Below are positions 36,324 through 45,675 of a DNA stretch of 64,000 nucleotides, piece after piece (within the stretch, counting starts at the first letter, position 1; each line of letters starts with the position of its first letter). Below the pieces are notes generated by a model, which saw nothing but the letters and a program-made list of their open reading frames with translations, was not told where the DNA came from and ran no database searches. Source of the DNA: Ceratobasidium sp. AG-K (taxonomy: Eukaryota > Basidiomycota > Agaricomycetes > Cantharellales > Ceratobasidiaceae); the NCBI GenBank assembly GCA_037039685.1, contig JAWNGF010000001.1, positions 6,014,001-6,078,000 on the forward strand, given 5' to 3'. The position numbers and the translations under genes are program-made.

Positions 36324-36893
36324 GATCGCGATTGCACCGTTTTATCCTTTGATCTCGAAGCTTTCTTTTCCGGGCAGCACCGACCCTTGAGGCTGGCGCG
36401 ACTGTTTGTATACGTATGACAGGACAATTGTAACCTCGTGGGCTAATAACAATGTATGGATATTTCAAGCTGTTTCAAATGGGATCATCTTATTCGAACC
36501 ATATCGGCGATTCGTTTGATCTACCCCTACGTAAGAGAACCTCTTATTACTGCGAGATGAACAGGCGGGATATGCTCCCCCTGGGCAGTACCTATCGGAT
36601 ACCAGTCAAGAAGGATTCTCGAAGACACGATGGCCGCCCGATAGTAGTGAGTGCCTGGGCTCCATACCCGCCACTTTGTTTTTCGCAAGGGATTGAAAAC
36701 TTTCGACAGACATTCCACCAACACGTCCAAATGGTGCGGTTTTACCTTCATCGGTCCGGAATTTGACCCGATAGTCGCATACAAAACGAGCTTTCCCCGC
36801 ATGCTAGAGCAGCAGCTCTCTCTCTCGTCAAGAGCGGGTGCTTGCTAGCCGGTGCTCACTGCTCTCGAATTCATTTCAGCCACCGTTTCAGAC
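36324..36893 (+). other. Intergenic: upstream of first MFS gene
   Basis: About 570 bases between two plus-strand genes. Nothing coding recognised; it should contain the promoter of the first MFS transporter. Confidence 0.4.
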
Positions 36894-39194
36894 ATGAACA
36901 CCTCCCACACCGGCTTTCGACCAGAGGAGCAACCTCTGACCGTCGGGACAGAGTTTCTCCACGAGGTGCAAGAGCAGGACGACATGTACAGTCCGCCCTC
37001 GACTGTCGTCGGCTCGCCCGCCGCGAGCATCAAGCTCGATCCGGCCCCGGTTCCGACTCCACTACCGATGGGCAAATTTTCCATCCTTCTGATGCTCAAC
37101 GCGGTATGCCCGTTGGCGTTTGAGCTCATTTACCCGTTCATCAATGCGTAAGTGGAATATTATCCTCCGCCGGCTGAGATCTGAAAACATTCCTTTTCGG
37201 CCACATAGCATGATTGTCGAGATTGGTGTAACCAATGACCCTGAGCGCGTCGGGTTTTATTCAGGTCTCGTGGTACGTCCGGCCCGAAATGAATGGCTAT
37301 GGCTAGACTGACAAGACTCGTAGGAATCGGTCTTCTCGCTAATGGGGTTCATCATGAGTATGAAGCTTGTTTCCCAAGCAAATAGAAGCCAACTCTAATT
37401 GTGATTTCAGTTCTTCCATGCGGGTTCCTTTCTGATCGCTTTGGCCGCAAACCGGTTATCCTACTCGGTAGGTTTGAATCTTATTGATTGCGGTCCAGAC
37501 TAATCTTGATATACTGAAGGGCTTGGCGGATTGGCCATCTCGATGACATGCTTTGGGCTTAGCAAAACTCTGGCGGGTGTGATCTCCAGTCGATGCATTG
37601 GGGGCGCGCTTGGTGCAAGGTGAGACAGATAAAAATTTCAGCGCATTCACTCTAACCCCTGTGTGAATGTCAGCTGGGCAGCGATCAAAGTCATGACAGG
37701 CGAAATGACCGACCGGAGCAACCAGGACCTAGCATTCTCTCTCCTACAAATCACCTACCGACTTGGGCAGATTATCGGTCAGCTGAGCGTTCCTTGCCGC
37801 TACCGATCCCGGCTGAATCGTAGATTTGCATATAGGTTTGCCACTAGGCGGGCTTCTTGCCCATCCAGAGGAACGATTTGAATGGTTCCGTACAGCGTTC
37901 TGGACTGAATACCCCTATCTGCTCCCATGCCTGGTGGGCTCGGCCTTTGCGATGGCTTCTGTGATTCCGGGTATTGTTTTCATCGAAGAGGTGAGCTGTG
38001 TGGCCCAGAATTCAAAATTTCTAGAGCTCAATTGTTTGTAGACCCTGCCGTCCAAGCGCAAGCAGCGCAGGAAGCTCAACAGGCGTACTGCTTCGTACGG
38101 CTCCACTGACTCGTCTGTAAGCTCCACTTCAACTTTGGTCTCGGAAGAGACATATGTGCAGAGCCAGGTGGATCTCGAGAGCACGGAGAAAAAGGCAAAG
38201 CCCCAAGTCTCGTGGTGGGCGGTCCTGACTCCACGCATCCTGTCTTTACTGTCCAACAATGCCTTCATGTGCTTCTCGTCGGAAATGATCTTTTCCATGT
38301 GAGTATATTGTGCCTTGGACAATCCGGTGCTGACTTTTTCCCGCATAGCTTTCCCCTTTTTGCATACACCCCAGTCGTTTCAGGTATGTAGTCGCCGAGT
38401 TCGTTCTTAGGTTTGCCTAACTCGACACTAGGTGGATTGGGAATGTCCGAGTCCGAGATTGGCACACAAATGGCGATTCGCTCGGTTACTACTGTCATTC
38501 TAATGGGTGGTTACAGCAAGTTTATTAGGAACTTCAGTACTCTGAGTGTATACAAGGTAAGTTCCGGTTTCAACTTCTCCCAGCTTGCAACTAACCTGCT
38601 TTGCCAGTTCGCCATGGCTCTTTGGCCAGTGACTATTCTCTGCTTCCCGCTCTTGAACGGATTGTGCGCACCCAAGCCGAAGGTACAGACAGTCTTCTCT
38701 TTACGACGACTTTGTACGCCTTCTATGTTATTTGGAGCCTGGCGTAAGCGGGTTATACCAATTTTGTTCCTGCGTACTTATGTTCGTCACCAGTGGATTT
38801 TGCTGGGTTTGTACTGCGTCCATGGTCAACGATGCTTCACCCTCTGCTGAAGCACTCAGCGTAATGACCGGTATGTTGTTCCCATGATATCTATCAAGTG
38901 GTTACTTACCGACCACAACCGGTCAGGTATATCACAAATGAGTCTTATTCTCCCTCAGGCGATCTCCCCGGCACTCGGAAATTCTTTGTTTGCAGCGTCA
39001 ATCTATGATAATATTATGGGCGGGAACCTCATCTGGGTGGTAATGCTGTCAATGAGTACGTCCAATGGTACCAACACAACGAGTGTCCCACTGACCCTTC
39101 CGTTTTAGCTACCATCGCCTGGTTGCACTCTCTTACACTCCAAGGTGCCACTCACGACTGGCGCGAAACCCTCGACAAGGACGACGACGAATGA
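36894..39194 (+). CDS. MFS transporter, copy 1 of tandem pair (apparent frameshift near 38685)
   Basis: A major facilitator with about 12 membrane segments, of the fungal class related to tetracycline-resistance/ZIFL-type carriers; substrate unknown. Starting MNTSHTGFRPEEQPLTV, it shows LMLNAVCPLAFELIYPFINA, the 34-nt exon ESVFSLMGFIM (37324-37357), and motif A PCGFLSDRFGRKPVILLG. Next come SRCIGGALGASWAAIKVMTG, EMTDRSNQDLAFSLLQITYR and LPLGGLLAHPEE. A cytosolic loop rich in S/T/K (RKQRRKLNRRTASYGSTDSS) joins the two halves. The second half includes SSEMIFSIFPLFAYTPV, GGLGMSESEIGTQMAIRS and ISQMSLILPQAISPALGNSL. Between LNGLCAPKPK and LLFTTTLYAFYVIWSLAGF the frame shifts by one base with no plausible intron, so the copy may be disrupted or the sequence may have an error. 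Confidence 0.8.
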
Positions 39195-39714
39195 ACGACA
39201 AAATGAAAATGCTGTGATACCAGCGATACCAGACTACCTTTGATTCACCCATGTTGTAATTTATCCCTCAATCATACCGCCTTTTGATGACCAGCCCAAC
39301 GATCGTGGATGTTTGTGTTCTTCGAATCCTATATATGAGATGCCGTGAATCAGGGATTGCGTGCCTGTATGCACGAGCCCCGAGCTCATAACAAAGCACA
39401 TGATATGCATGATATACTTCAATCTACCCCGCTGTCAGCCCGGTGATTTAAACCCAATGCTAAGAGCGGGAGCCGGATACCAGTCGGCCGAACGTTGTAG
39501 ATTACCTTCTACTCGCTCAAAAAGTTTGGCGGATCAACCCCGCATTCATGCTCACTAAGCGCCAGTGTGATTGCTCCGCATGACCACATGGACGTCCTCG
39601 GTTCCAAACAATCGACACCCAACTCCTCTATCTCAATCGACAACTCGGAAGCGATGACTCGAGCGACGATATAGAACCCCGGTAGATTCCCAGCCTTGTC
39701 TCCCGACCACCACC
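39195..39714 (+). other. Intergenic between the tandem MFS genes
   Basis: About 520 bases. It shows no coding sequence and should contain the 3' region of copy 1 and the promoter of copy 2. Confidence 0.4.
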
Positions 39715-41771
39715 ATGCCCGGAGGACCAGTCGCTGCTCAGCTCGACGAACAGCCTCTTCTCATCCAACATGACACGAGAGAAGATGGCGAGACTGTCCT
39801 TGCTGGAGACGGCTCGACGAAAAAAGAACGGACGCCTTTGCCATGGAAGCCAATAATGGTCTTGACGTCGTTGAACGCTATATGCCCCCTTGCATTTGAG
39901 CTCATTTACCCATTTATCAACTCGTGAGTAAATTTTTCGTTTTTCATTTCGGCAAACTCACTCGCGCTATACCCAGCATGATCGTCGAAATAGGAGTAAC
40001 CGACGATCCAGAGCGCGTGGGGTTCTATTCGGGCTTGATCGTGAGTACCTCGCTCCCACCAAGTCACATCTAACCTAGGTCATAGGAATACCCTGTGGAT
40101 ACATCTCTGACCATATTGGCCGCAAGCCCGTCGTCTGTTCGGTAAGCTCACCTCGACCCACTGCAGCTCTGAACCCAACACATCCATATATAGGTCTCGG
40201 CGGGCTGGGTATTTCAATCATATGCTTCGGCCTCAGTAAATCCCTATTGTCCATGATTGCAAGTCGATGCATCGGGGGAGCACTCGGAGCCAGGTACGTC
40301 GCAGCACCCCAATCCGCCCAAGCCTAACGGCGTTTCCTAGCTGGGCAGCCATCAAAGTCATGACCGGAGAAATGACCGACCGCAGCAACCAAGACCTAGC
40401 GTTTTCGCTCATGAACGTGTCGTACCGACTCGGGCAGATTATCGGTCTCCCGCTCGGTGGGTTGTTGGCGCATCCCGAGCGACGGTGGACGTGGTTCCAA
40501 ACCCCGTTTTGGAACGAGTATCCGTTTTTGTTGCCGTGCTTGGTCGGGGCTGGGTTTGCGTTTATTTCGGTGCTATTTGGGTTTGCGTTTGTCGAAGAGG
40601 TGGGTTCGTGTCGACTGGATAAACAACTTACTAATCCGGACCAAGACTCTGCCGTCCAAAGTTAGAGCTCGCCGCAAGGCCAAACGCGCGACATACGGCA
40701 GCACCTCGGACCCAACGACACCCATTGACTCGGGCTCCGCAACCCCTCTCTTGGTCGACACCGAAACCACCAAGCCGACCCAAAAACCCACTTGGCGAAC
40801 AGTCGTCACCCCTTCGATCTTCTCACTCCTGATCAACAATGCATGTATGTGCATTGCCTCCGAAATGCTCTTTTCCCTGTAAGCTCTCTGTAAGCTGTCG
40901 TCACCAAACTTCTAATGCTTACTCTACAGATACCCCCTCTTTGCATTCACTCCGGTCGCCTCGGGTAAGCAACGTGGCTGTAGATGGACAATGACGTTGA
41001 CGCTTCGCAGGCGGTCTCGGAATGTCCGAAGCCCAAATCGGAACGCAGCTCTCGATTCGAGCGCTCGTGCATATCGGAATCATGGCCGTCTACTCACCCG
41101 TCATTCAGAAGCTGGGTACGGTGCGGTTGTACCAGGTACGTCACTTCCAAGTCCGTGTATGCATCCTGACCGCGTCCAGGTCACCATGGGCTTTTGGTCC
41201 ATCGTCGTGCTCGGGTTTCCGTTCCTCCACTGGGTGGCGAGTCAAACTGGGATCAAAAGCCTGGTGTTCAACGCCGTGCAACTGGTATTTTTCCTCATCT
41301 GGGCAGTTTGGTAAGTTGTCGGTCGGGGTACGGCACCTACTTACACCTGCGCAGTGGATTCGCATGGGTGTGCATGGGTACCATGGTCACCGACGTCTCT
41401 CCCTCTGCCGAAGCACTCAGTTTCATAAACGGTGAGTGCCTTCTATAATTGCTCATTCCGGTCGCCTGCCACTTCCGGGGTCGCCGGCTTCGAAATACAA
41501 ACTGACCCTGTGGTAGGGGTGTCCCAAATCAGCATCGTCCTTCCGCAGGCGATCTCGCCCGCACTAGCAAATTCTCTGTTTGCGGCATCGGTCGACAAGC
41601 ACATCTGGGGTGGCAATCTCGTTTGGGTTCTCCTATTCATTTTCAGTAGGTTTCAGTGCAAACACAGGAACGCATCTAACCAGTTGTGTAGCCTGCCTAG
41701 CCGCCCTGCACTCTCTTACACTCAAGGAGCCCGAAGACGACTGGCGCACAAAGCAAGCCGAGGAGGATTGA
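39715..41771 (+). CDS. MFS transporter, copy 2 of tandem pair (probable internal deletion at 40041-40193)
   Basis: Paralogue of the preceding transporter, in the same orientation and with matching exon order. Starting MPGGPVAAQLDEQPLLIQHD, it keeps NAICPLAFELIYPFINS, MIVEIGVTDDPERVGFYSG, PCGYISDHIGRKPVVCS (motif A), LGGLGISIICFGLSKSLL, EMTDRSNQDLAFSLMNVSYR, LPLGGLLAHPERRWTWFQ, GGLGMSEAQIGTQLSIRA, TMVTDVSPSAEALSFING and VSQISIVLPQAISPALANSL. It ends LHSLTLKEPEDDWRTKQAEE then D. The exon equivalent to ESVFSLMGFIM is missing: GAAT is followed directly by ACCCTGTGG, and the remaining exon lengths do not fit the phases of its neighbours. Either the copy is a recent pseudogene or it uses unusual splicing or intron retention. 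Everything downstream is intact. Confidence 0.7.
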
Positions 41772-42844
41772 CACACTGTATAATAATCATTAACACAAAT
41801 GCTTCATTGCGTACACACTACAATAGTCAAAGTTGCACTCGAACATTCATTGATAATCCACATCAAATCAACACCTTTGCCGAATTAATCTCGTCTATAA
41901 TGAATAAAGAATCAACGTGCGAGTCCAGACCCCACGTCTACCAAGCCCAACGGAAACCGATCCCAATAAAGATATGTGATAGTACACAAAAAGCGCAGCA
42001 ACGCAAATTGCATAGAAAGACCGGGATGCGGGCGTCGAAGCATGGAAGACTGAGGCGGATGCGAGATGACGTGCGGGAGGTAATGGCGAGTGTGGTGGTA
42101 TCCGGGGGAATGCGAGGTGCCGGGGGTCGAGGGTACAGGTGGCGGTGTCGGAGGTCCGGGTTGGAGGGTATCCGGGGTGTGTGAGATAGGGAGGGAAAGG
42201 AGAGTGGAGGGGAGGATATGGCAAAACGACACGTATTGTGCCATGAGATGACAATAAAGAACGTGAACGAGAAAGAGAAAAAAACTGTACATGGAGAAGG
42301 AAGAAAGGCAGGAAACCACGTCGAGCACAAGGCATACAACGCAGCCGCCGCAGAATGGCATAGAAAGTGTTCGCTTCGAACCCAAACTGGAACATGAGCG
42401 CATGCTGATTGAGAGCGGAACGTGCGAGAGAATACAATGATGCAGATAAGTAAATACGAGAAACCAGAAAGCCGACACGATGATCGGTGCATAGGCAACC
42501 AGAGCCCGTCGGTGGCAGTTGCCGTTTTCTATAGTTTCACAACCGACGGCGATGCAGAGAAACAAGTCCATGAAAGTTGCATAGATGGGGGTCGGGTGGG
42601 TGTGGCCCGAAAAGGAAGCCGGCGAGACTCGGGCGGAAGGTGTGGGGAGTCGCGCGGGAAGAGGGTGGGGGGTTGGCCAATGTTGAGTTTGATTGCAGTA
42701 AAAAGGATCCAGCCGGTAGTATAGTACTTGAACACTGATGCGGTATAAGTTATTGCTCGGGGGAATCACAATGCGTCGTACCTAGTTATAAGAAAACTGG
42801 AAAGGTCAGCCTCGAGTATTAAAAAACGAATAAAGTTAATCACC
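41772..42844. other. Convergent intergenic region with long pyrimidine-rich minus strand
   Basis: About 1.1 kb between two convergent genes. The minus strand is C/T-rich and open over long distances in several frames at once (up to 285 codons), which points to composition rather than coding. It probably holds the 3' untranslated region of the minus-strand gene that follows. Confidence 0.45.
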
Positions 42845-43711
42845 TTAAAACCCAGACAAGAACGAAGGAGCAGGAAGGGTAGTGGTATCGGGGCCGTTTT
42901 GGAACCTGCCGCCAGCATAGACCTTGTCGCCCCCACGGCGGCCAAAAAGAATGGGCATGTCCTGGGGCTCGTCATCGGTTTCGTCAAGAGACAGATTGAA
43001 GAGGGCCTCGGACGGGGAGCGGGAGTGGGTGGGGCGGGGGAAGACGCCGTTGAGGGGGGCAGTAAGAGGGCCCTTGGTCTCACGCACACGGCGGGGCGAG
43101 GGGGAGGCAGGAATATCTTTTGGCTGGTCATCACGCGGGCCAGTCAGGGTGCGACGCATGCGGGCCGGCAGCGACTGCGACATGGCCGGGGTCGCCAACG
43201 GAGCCGAGCGCGACAGGCCAGACGGAGTAGGTGCCGAGCTGGCCTGGGGAACAGGGACGGGCGCAGACCCAGCAACAGCCGCACACAACGCAGGCGTCGA
43301 CTTGGTGCCCTTGCGCTGCTTGGCCAATCGGCCCGAGGGCTTTTGCAGCACTGGCTCCGACTCGGGCGACGGCGTTTGACGAGTGCGCGACTGGTTGCGG
43401 CGCTTGGGGGACGGGGTCTTTTCCTGGGTGCGACGTCCCCGGGCCTTGAGCGACTCTTGGTCATCCTCGTCCGACGTAGGGCGAGAGCGGGGTTTTCTCG
43501 TCTTTTCAGACTTGGGCGTCGCAACAGGCGCCGGAGCAGAGGGTGTCGCCTTGCGCTGGCGGGGAGGCGTGCGCTGGATCGGCTTGGACAGAGTGATGAT
43601 GCCCGCCCGCTTCACAGTCGCCGTCAGCGATGCAGGCGGAGCAGCGGCATGGCGCGGTTGGAACGGGTGGTGCAATGCGAGGGGCGCGGATTGGACAGCG
43701 ACTGCCGACAT
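42845..43711 (-). CDS. Basic disordered protein with C-terminal EDC1/PNRC-like decapping-activator motif
   Basis: A single open frame of 288 residues with no folded domain: rich in P, S, T, R and A, with basic blocks (KSEKTRKPRSRP, SPKRRNQSRTRQTPSPE) and many S/T-P sites that could be CDK or MAP-kinase targets. The last 25 residues carry a motif of the form YAG-x-x-F...P...LPxPSF (42848-42919). That arrangement is the hallmark of Edc1 of yeasts and PNRC proteins of animals, which bind Dcp1 and stimulate Dcp2 mRNA decapping. Upstream of it are SRSPSEALFNLSLDE and a short acidic stretch. No experimental function is known to me for this protein; the decapping role is inferred from the motif and its C-terminal position. 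Confidence 0.7.
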   Translation of the reverse strand: MSAVAVQSAPLALHHPFQPRHAAAPPASLTATVKRAGIITLSKPIQRTPPRQRKATPSAPAPVATPKSEKTRKPRSRPTSDEDDQESLKARGRRTQEKTPSPKRRNQSRTRQTPSPESEPVLQKPSGRLAKQRKGTKSTPALCAAVAGSAPVPVPQASSAPTPSGLSRSAPLATPAMSQSLPARMRRTLTGPRDDQPKDIPASPSPRRVRETKGPLTAPLNGVFPRPTHSRSPSEALFNLSLDETDDEPQDMPILFGRRGGDKVYAGGRFQNGPDTTTLPAPSFLSGF

Positions 43712-43939
43712 TTCGATTCAAGATGGGCCACTGGGGCAGATGGGAGTGAGTGCGGTGCGGTGGTGGGGGGAAGAACAAGAGCAAATGAACAGTGGCAACA
43801 CCCATGTATGCCTCTGTTTGTTTGTGCCACTCGTGGAGCAACACTCTCCGGGGTCCCGTTCTCAATCTGGACACGGCACATTCGGCAAACACTGCATTAC
43901 AACTCATGACATTTGTATTCCCCCTATCTGCCCCACTGC
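43712..43939 (-). other. Intergenic: upstream of the decapping-motif gene
   Basis: About 230 bases between the KGD2 stop codon and the start of the EDC1-like gene, both on minus. Nothing further recognised. Confidence 0.4.
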
Positions 43940-45675
43940 TCACGGCGCAAGAAGCATCCTGCGCGGATCCTCAATGTATTCCTTGACCCGTACTGCATAC
44001 AGCCACGTCAGCACACAACTCTCCACACTCCATGCACACTCACCTAGGAACGTAACCGCCTCCCGTCCGTCCAGCAGCCGGTGGTCATAGGTCAGCGCAA
44101 CTACCATAATCGGCCGGATTTCGATCTTTCCGTCGACCACAACCGGTCGATCCTTGATCGCATGCATGCCTGACCCAGACCGTCAGCTTCCCTTCTCGCG
44201 TGTCCACCCCACATCAGCACACTGCACACACGACTTACCCAACACCGCCGCTTGAGGAACGTTAATAATCGGAGTTCCAAACAGGCTCCCAAACACGCCG
44301 CCGTTGGAACTGAGTTGACCCGTCAATTCATCTTTTGTGCGTCATGCCATCCACCCACATTGTAAATGTCCCTCCGGCCATGTCCTCGAGCGTCAGCTTG
44401 TTGTCTCGCGCCTGTCGAGTATCAGCCCCGGTCCGCGCCGTCAGTCCCGACATACCTTTTTGCCCAGGGCCGCAATCTCACGCTCAATTTCGACGAATCC
44501 CATCGACTCGGCGTTTCGAACCACAGGCGTGACCAGACCCTTGGGGGTCGCGACCGCAACGCTCAAATCGACATAGTCCCGATACACAATATACTCGTCC
44601 TCGATGCTTGCATTCGCCACCGGAATCTCCCGCAGCGCAAGACAGCTCGCCTTGGCAAACGCACTCATGAACCCGAGCTTCACACCTTGCTTGTCCAGCA
44701 CGTCGTCCTTGTATTTCTTGCGCATATCCATCAGCGACGACATGTCGATCTCGTTGAACGTCGTCAACGAGGCCGCTGCGTTCTGAGATTGTTTCAGACG
44801 CTCGGCGATCCGCAGCCGCATGCGGTTCATCTTGACCTGTCCCACGCGTGAGATGAATGCTCTGCCTGGTCGTCGCACTTACCCTCGTCTCGCCGCGCGA
44901 CCCAGCGACGGGTTTGGGCGTCTCATACTCTTTCTTTTCCTTCTTGTCGTCTTTCTTCTCCTTCTTTTCCTCCTTCTTCTCCTTCTTCTCCTCTTTCTTT
45001 TGCTCTTTTGGGCTCTCTTTTGGCTCCTCCTTGGGTGGGGGCGGCGCAGGCTCGGTCTCTTTCGGAGGTTCGGACTTGGTTTCGGTAGGCTCAGACGCCT
45101 GCTCCTTGGGTGCCTCCGACGAGGCGGCTGCCCAATCATTAGTAACCCAAAACCCAACTTGGAACACACATACATGCTCCTCCCTCGCCGGGCTCGATCC
45201 TAAACATGTCCGCACCCACAGTCACCGTGTCCTCTTCTTTGAACAGCAATTCGACAATCTTGCCCGACATGGGCGCATTGACCGTCACATCGATCTACCC
45301 GGGGTAAGTACGAGAAATTTGTTCGCCGTGAACCGTACCTTGTCGGTTTCGATCGTCGCAATCTCGTCGTCTTGATTGACCGTGTCTCCCACTTGCTTGT
45401 TCCATTGCTTGAGCGTGCCCTCGGTGATGGACTCGGCCATCTGCGGCACCTTGATCGTCTCGGGAGCTATATACCGTAAATAAATGTATATACACCCGCG
45501 TATAACTCACCCAATAGTCTCACGCCATTATGAAACTGCGCACGACGCAACGCAAGTACACTCCTACACCATAAATACCCACACGCAACACGTAAATAAT
45601 CACTCACGACCGCGCGTACAATGCCGTCCCCAATCGCCTAGAAGCGAGCAAACCTAGTTGTCGGACTGGAATCAT
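43940..45675 (-). CDS. KGD2: 2-oxoglutarate dehydrogenase E2, dihydrolipoamide succinyltransferase
   Basis: The core of the mitochondrial 2-oxoglutarate dehydrogenase complex, which transfers succinyl from lipoamide to CoA. Starting [20 protein letters not shown], a basic presequence leads to the lipoyl domain: [19 protein letters not shown] and [15 protein letters not shown], whose lysine carries lipoate. A linker extremely rich in K, E and P follows, then the acyltransferase domain: [78 protein letters not shown] and the catalytic [16 protein letters not shown]. It ends [10 protein letters not shown]. No E3-binding domain is visible between linker and core, as in other eukaryotic E2o proteins. 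An in-frame ATG at 45732 would extend the presequence by 19 residues. Confidence 0.95.
44925..45005 (-). repeat. Lysine/glutamate low-complexity linker repeats
   Basis: In KGD2, imperfect AAG/GAG repeats encode EKKEKK-type units (for example [18 protein letters not shown]) between the lipoyl and acyltransferase domains. On plus this appears as a TTC/TCC polypyrimidine run. Alanine/proline linkers are more usual in E2 enzymes. Confidence 0.75.

Noticed and set aside
36894..41771. Idea that the transporter pair and the Zn2Cys6 factor form a secondary-metabolite cluster
   Set aside because: No synthase, oxidase or tailoring gene nearby; intervening genes are farnesyltransferase and a transporter; the factor lies over 4 kb away and divergent.
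41895..42769. Minus-strand open frames up to 285 codons
   Set aside because: Several frames are open at once because of C/T-rich composition; no domain; fits a 3' untranslated region.
42899..43909. 336-codon plus-strand open frame
   Set aside because: Antisense shadow of the GC-rich disordered gene at 42845-43711; arginine/glycine-rich from codon complement.
44366..45375. Plus-strand open frames over KGD2, one with long F/L/S runs
   Set aside because: Antisense to the K/E repeat linker; the phenylalanine/leucine run is the complement of AAG/GAG codons.
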